This document shows positions 6,294 to 9,377 of a stretch of DNA of 9,377 bases, in pieces. Positions within the stretch are counted from its first letter, which is position 1, and each line of letters starts with the position of its first letter. Made by a program: the position numbers and the translations under genes. The notes below the pieces were generated by a model that was given only the letters and a program-made list of their open reading frames with translations, was not told where the DNA came from and made no database searches. Source of the stretch: Rhodospirillaceae bacterium (GTDB lineage Bacteria > Pseudomonadota > Alphaproteobacteria > Thalassobaculales > Thalassobaculaceae); contig PCAV01000016.1 of NCBI GenBank assembly GCA_002730675.1, forward strand, positions 15,053-24,429, written 5' to 3'.

Positions 6294-7325
6294 ATGATAA
6301 ATATACCAAGTCATAATCGCCGCTTTGTTCTGAAAAAACGCCCGACAGATCTTCCGAGCGACGAAAACTTTAGTATTGAAACACTTCCCGTATCTCGCCC
6401 TAAGGACGGGCACCTACTCGTGCGTATCCTATCCGTTGCACTCTCCCCATGGCAAAACCAACGCCTCAAAAATTTTAAAAATTATACCAAACCCTTTGAA
6501 ATAGGAGAGCTAATTGACTGCGACGTCATTGGACAAATTATAAGTGGAGAAGCAGGTGATTTTAGTCCAGGAAAATTAGTCACTGGTCGTCTGGGGTGGC
6601 AGGAGGTCGCTGAAGCATCCCCTGCTGATCTTCTACTTGTCAGCAATGACTTTGAAGAAACTATGTGGCACACTGCGCTAAGCTCACCTGGCCTAACCGC
6701 CTATTGCGCGATGGATTTATTTGGTAGGCCTATGCCAGGGCAAACATTGGTCGTTACATCGGCTGCTGGTTCAGTAGGCTCGTTTGCGATACAACTTGGT
6801 GTAATGGCCGGCATGCATGTAGTTGGCATCGCTGGAACGGAAGAAAAATGTAATGTCGTAGAAGACACACTCGGCGCCCACAAATGTTTGAACTATAATG
6901 ACCCATCGTTTGGTGAAAAATTAGCATCCGCATGTCCTGAAGGCGTGGACTTATTTTTTGATACACTCGGTGCCAACATTGCCGATGCCGTGTTCGATAA
7001 TTTAGCTAAATATGCAACCGTACTTATTGTGGGTCGAACCAACTCAAATAATAGTGAAACGCCTCATTTAGACTATGTAAATATGCGTCAACTCTGGGCG
7101 AAAGAAGCCCGAATTCAGTGTTTTTCAAGGTATTCGTATCCCGAGAGATGGTCTTTCGCTCGAGAAAAGATGATGAAACTTTGCCACGATGGGAAGCTGA
7201 AAGAAATAAAAACGACAGCCATTGGTTTTGAAAATACGCCCATGGCTCTGCGCGATATGCTTTCTGGAAAAGCGCTCGGTAAAATGATTGTAAAATACTC
7301 AGAGGCAGTTGGACGGATGAGATGA
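6294..7325 (+). CDS. NADP-dependent MDR oxidoreductase, CurA/PTGR-like (zinc-independent)
   Basis: A 343-residue medium-chain dehydrogenase/reductase. The N-terminal N-R-R-F-V-L-K-K-R-P (8-17), the coenzyme loop A-A-G-S-V-G-S (157-163), G-I-A-G-T-E-E-K-C (178-186) and the closing G-K-M-I-V-K (329-334) match the curcumin reductase/prostaglandin reductase branch, which reduces C=C bonds of enones with NADPH. The structural- and catalytic-zinc cysteines of alcohol dehydrogenases are absent. Oddly, the D-P-Y-M-R segment typical of this branch is replaced by S-P-W-Q-N (51-55), so substrate handling may differ. No strong ribosome binding site precedes the ATG. The stop codon overlaps the start of the next hydrolase (ATGA at 7322-7325), indicating translational coupling and a joint function. 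Confidence 0.9.
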   Translation: MINIPSHNRRFVLKKRPTDLPSDENFSIETLPVSRPKDGHLLVRILSVALSPWQNQRLKNFKNYTKPFEIGELIDCDVIGQIISGEAGDFSPGKLVTGRLGWQEVAEASPADLLLVSNDFEETMWHTALSSPGLTAYCAMDLFGRPMPGQTLVVTSAAGSVGSFAIQLGVMAGMHVVGIAGTEEKCNVVEDTLGAHKCLNYNDPSFGEKLASACPEGVDLFFDTLGANIADAVFDNLAKYATVLIVGRTNSNNSETPHLDYVNMRQLWAKEARIQCFSRYSYPERWSFAREKMMKLCHDGKLKEIKTTAIGFENTPMALRDMLSGKALGKMIVKYSEAVGRMR

Positions 7326-8116
7326 AAAAAGTGAAGGTAGGAACAATCGACGTCGCGTACCAATGGGATGGGCTTGAAGATGGCCCTGTCCTTATGATGG
7401 CGCACGCAATGGGCACTAGTTATAGAATTTGGGATCAGCAAATAGATGCTCTGCGAGGCAAATACAAAATTCTTCGCTACGATTGGCGAGGACACGGCTC
7501 AACAAGTGCCCCAGATGGTGCATACACTTTAGAGGAATTCGTCGACGATGCTATTGGAACAATGAACGCCCTCGGCATTCAAACCGTAAACTGGGTGGGC
7601 ATATCAACGGGAGGCATGATTGGTCAAGGCTTAGCTATTAGATATCCGGAAAGAATTTCATCGCTTGTTTTATGCAACACTACATCTCAGAGTGATGCGT
7701 GGTATAAAAACTGGGTTAAAGAAAGACAAGCTGTTGTCAAGGACGGCGGAATGGTGCCAGTTTGGGAAATGACCAAGGCCCTGTGGTTTAACGATGATTT
7801 TGTTGCTAGAGAAAACGCGGATTATTGCCGAATTAGGGATGTATTCGTTAAAACGCCCGTTGCGGGCTATTTAGGGGGAACTTCTGCGGTAGCTGACTTA
7901 GCTTACCGAGACAAACTTCATTTGATCCAAGCACCCACCAGAATTATTGCTGCTGGAGATGACCCTGTTACTCCAATCGAGAAATCGAAGGAAATACAGT
8001 CCCGAATATCTAATTCTGAACTGGTTGTTATAGATGGCCAACGACACTTTTCGAACGTCGAGGTGCCTGAAACTTTCAACAACGAATTGATCCGTTGCCT
8101 CGACCAAATAATCTAA
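7322..8116 (+). CDS. Alpha/beta hydrolase resembling 3-oxoadipate enol-lactonase (second copy)
   Basis: A 264-residue cytoplasmic alpha/beta hydrolase. Key elements are A-H-A-M-G (27-31) for the oxyanion loop, D-W-R-G-H-G (54-59), the nucleophile elbow G-I-S-T-G-G-M with Ser95, the acid D214 (A-G-D-D-P-V-T-P) and the base H242 (Q-R-H-F-S). The D-P-V-T-P turn and overall length fit the PcaD-like group, though the substrate cannot be named from sequence. The elbow has Thr where most relatives, and the hydrolase at 5436, have Met. Its ATG shares four bases with the stop codon of the MDR reductase gene, so translation is probably coupled and the two enzymes may act in sequence. Its stop codon is one base from the stop of the convergent aminotransferase gene. 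Confidence 0.92.
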   Translation: MKKVKVGTIDVAYQWDGLEDGPVLMMAHAMGTSYRIWDQQIDALRGKYKILRYDWRGHGSTSAPDGAYTLEEFVDDAIGTMNALGIQTVNWVGISTGGMIGQGLAIRYPERISSLVLCNTTSQSDAWYKNWVKERQAVVKDGGMVPVWEMTKALWFNDDFVARENADYCRIRDVFVKTPVAGYLGGTSAVADLAYRDKLHLIQAPTRIIAAGDDPVTPIEKSKEIQSRISNSELVVIDGQRHFSNVEVPETFNNELIRCLDQII

Positions 8117-8117
8117 G

Positions 8118-9377
8118 TTAGTTAATAGAGCTCCAAGTGTCATCAAGTGACTTCTTGAATCTCAATGCCATCTCGTCTATTTCTTCTTCGGTAATAATTA
8201 AAGGTGGAGCGAATACTAGGCGGTCACCAACAACGCGCGGTATCAGGCCATGCGCGAGAGCGTTTTCTTGGAACTTTTCCGGTACCGATAAGTCTTTTTC
8301 GAACGCAACTCTTTCATCTCCATCCCGCATCAATTCGATACCACAAATTAAACCAATTCCCCTAACATCTCCAACTAAAGGATGGTTCTTAAAAGCATTC
8401 AATTTGTCAAGAAAATATGGAGATATGCTTGCAACATGTTCCACCAAATTCATTTCTTCATAAATTTTTAAAACTTCCAAAGCAACTGCTGATGCAACGG
8501 GATGGCCAGCATAGGTATAACCATGAGCGAAAGCCCCCAGTTTATCGCTTTGTTCAATCATAACTTGGTATATTTTATCATTAATCATGAGAGCCGAGAT
8601 CGGCTGCATTGCAGCTGACAGCGCCTTTGCAGAAGTAATCATATCAGGAACCAAGTTAAATGTTTCTGACCCCCACATCTTACCAGTACGACCAAAACCG
8701 CATATTACCTCGTCTGCCACAAAAAGAATTTCATAACGGCGCAGAACTTCTTGAACTTTATGGAAATATGTTTCTGGGGGTATCACGGCCCCCCCTGCTC
8801 CCATTACGGGCTCAGCAAAAAAAGCTCCTATATTTTCTGGCCCTTCCGCTAATATCAGCTGCTCTAACGCATTTGCCATTCGCGTGGCAAATTCTTCTTC
8901 AGTTTCGCCGTCTAGATGATTCCTGTAGTAATGTGGAAATTCTGTGTGAAGGAAACGCTCGATAGGCAACCCAAAGTCGGCGTGCATATCATTTTTTCCT
9001 GATAAGCTTACTGCTGCTATGGTACTTCCGTGGTACCCCATTTTACGCCCAATTATTTTAATTTTATTTGGTTTCCCAATCGCATGGTGATAATACCAGA
9101 CAAGCTTGATTGCCGTGTCATTTGCTTCAGACCCAGAACACTGAAATAGGACCTTTGACATTGGTACGGGTGCCAGTGAGAGGAGCTTTTCTGCAAGACT
9201 GATGTTAGGCTCATTTGTCCTGTGCCGATAAGAATGATAATATCCAAGCTGGGTCATCTGTTCGCAAGCCACTTTTGCGAGACGTTCCACCCCAAAACCA
9301 AGTGATGCGCACCAAAGGCCCGCAACACTCTCTATGTAATCTTTCCCATTATCGTCAAAAATCCTTGCGCCTTTGCT
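8118..9377 (-). CDS. Class III PLP-dependent aminotransferase (omega-amine/amino acid transaminase), N-terminus beyond the right edge
   Basis: The frame is open from the right edge (420 residues visible) and ends in TAA. Reading through 9291-9377 gives family-typical sequence (K-G-A-R-I-F-D, then A-G-L-W-C), so the GTG at 9290 is an internal codon, not the start; perhaps 30-40 residues are missing. Visible-residue positions: S-G-S-E-A-N at 81-86 binds the PLP phosphate, Y-H-G is at 115-117, D222 of D-E-V contacts the pyridine nitrogen, and K251 (S-A-K-A-L) is the Schiff-base lysine. H-G-Y-T-Y-A-G-H-P lies near 285-293 and A-P-P-L near 390. It transfers an amino group from an omega-amine or omega-amino acid (putrescine, beta-alanine, 4-aminobutyrate or similar), probably to pyruvate. 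Which donor it uses is not resolved. It converges with the hydrolase gene, with a 1-bp gap. Confidence 0.94.
   Translation of the reverse strand, partial: SKGARIFDDNGKDYIESVAGLWCASLGFGVERLAKVACEQMTQLGYYHSYRHRTNEPNISLAEKLLSLAPVPMSKVLFQCSGSEANDTAIKLVWYYHHAIGKPNKIKIIGRKMGYHGSTIAAVSLSGKNDMHADFGLPIERFLHTEFPHYYRNHLDGETEEEFATRMANALEQLILAEGPENIGAFFAEPVMGAGGAVIPPETYFHKVQEVLRRYEILFVADEVICGFGRTGKMWGSETFNLVPDMITSAKALSAAMQPISALMINDKIYQVMIEQSDKLGAFAHGYTYAGHPVASAVALEVLKIYEEMNLVEHVASISPYFLDKLNAFKNHPLVGDVRGIGLICGIELMRDGDERVAFEKDLSVPEKFQENALAHGLIPRVVGDRLVFAPPLIITEEEIDEMALRFKKSLDDTWSSIN

Noticed and set aside
7024..7495. Two overlapping minus-strand frames of about 125 codons across the MDR/hydrolase junction
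   Set aside because: They run antisense through two strongly supported genes and show no recognisable protein features.
239..8116. A defence, toxin-antitoxin or secreted-effector system
   Set aside because: All intact genes except the TPR protein fall into ordinary metabolic enzyme families, and no nuclease, toxin fold, phage or secretion marker is visible.
8660..8965. Plus-strand frame of about 100 codons inside the aminotransferase gene
   Set aside because: It is antisense to the PLP-binding core of a clear class III aminotransferase and has no independent support.
9288..9290. GTG as the start of the aminotransferase
   Set aside because: The same frame stays open to the window edge and encodes family-typical residues (K-G-A-R-I-F-D, A-G-L-W-C), so the start lies outside the window.

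Overview
The window looks like bacterial chromosome from a low-GC proteobacterium (G+C around 40% by eye). Genes are tightly packed, strands are mixed, and the tRNA encodes its own CCA. Several protein types suggest a free-living, possibly marine, alphaproteobacterium: a ketopantoate-reductase-like protein with an N-G-I-P-W-W loop, a bacterial TPR protein rich in histidine and cysteine, and an MR-type enolase-superfamily protein. This placement is inferred from general resemblance, not from any search.

Layout. On the minus strand, positions 1-204 hold the N-terminus of an unrecognised membrane protein that runs off the left edge. It lies 34 bp downstream of a mandelate racemase-type enolase-superfamily gene (239-1357), so the two probably form an operon. 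A plus-strand tRNA-Arg(CCT) follows at 1488-1564. A large TPR protein (1636-3315, minus) and a PanE/ApbA-family reductase (3577-4587, plus) diverge from a 261-bp AT-rich control region. The reductase converges with a GST (4644-5273, minus). Upstream of the GST, on the same strand, is an alpha/beta hydrolase (5436-6233, minus). Across a 60-bp divergent spacer comes a plus-strand pair, a CurA/PTGR-like MDR oxidoreductase (6294-7325) and a second alpha/beta hydrolase (7322-8116), joined by an ATGA overlap. This pair ends 1 bp from the stop codon of a convergent class III aminotransferase (8118 to beyond 9377, minus), which is cut by the right edge.

Working together. No complete known pathway is visible. 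The contents are typical of catabolic or detoxifying accessory metabolism: a carboxylate-enolising enzyme, a glutathione transferase, an NAD(P)H enone/quinone reductase, two hydrolases resembling 3-oxoadipate enol-lactonase, and an amine:keto-acid transaminase. The most coherent unit is 5436-8116, where two related hydrolases flank a double-bond reductase around a short shared promoter region. No mobile element, CRISPR array, phage gene or defence gene was seen. The points most worth a second look are the non-canonical active site of the enolase-superfamily enzyme and the His/Cys pattern of the TPR protein.
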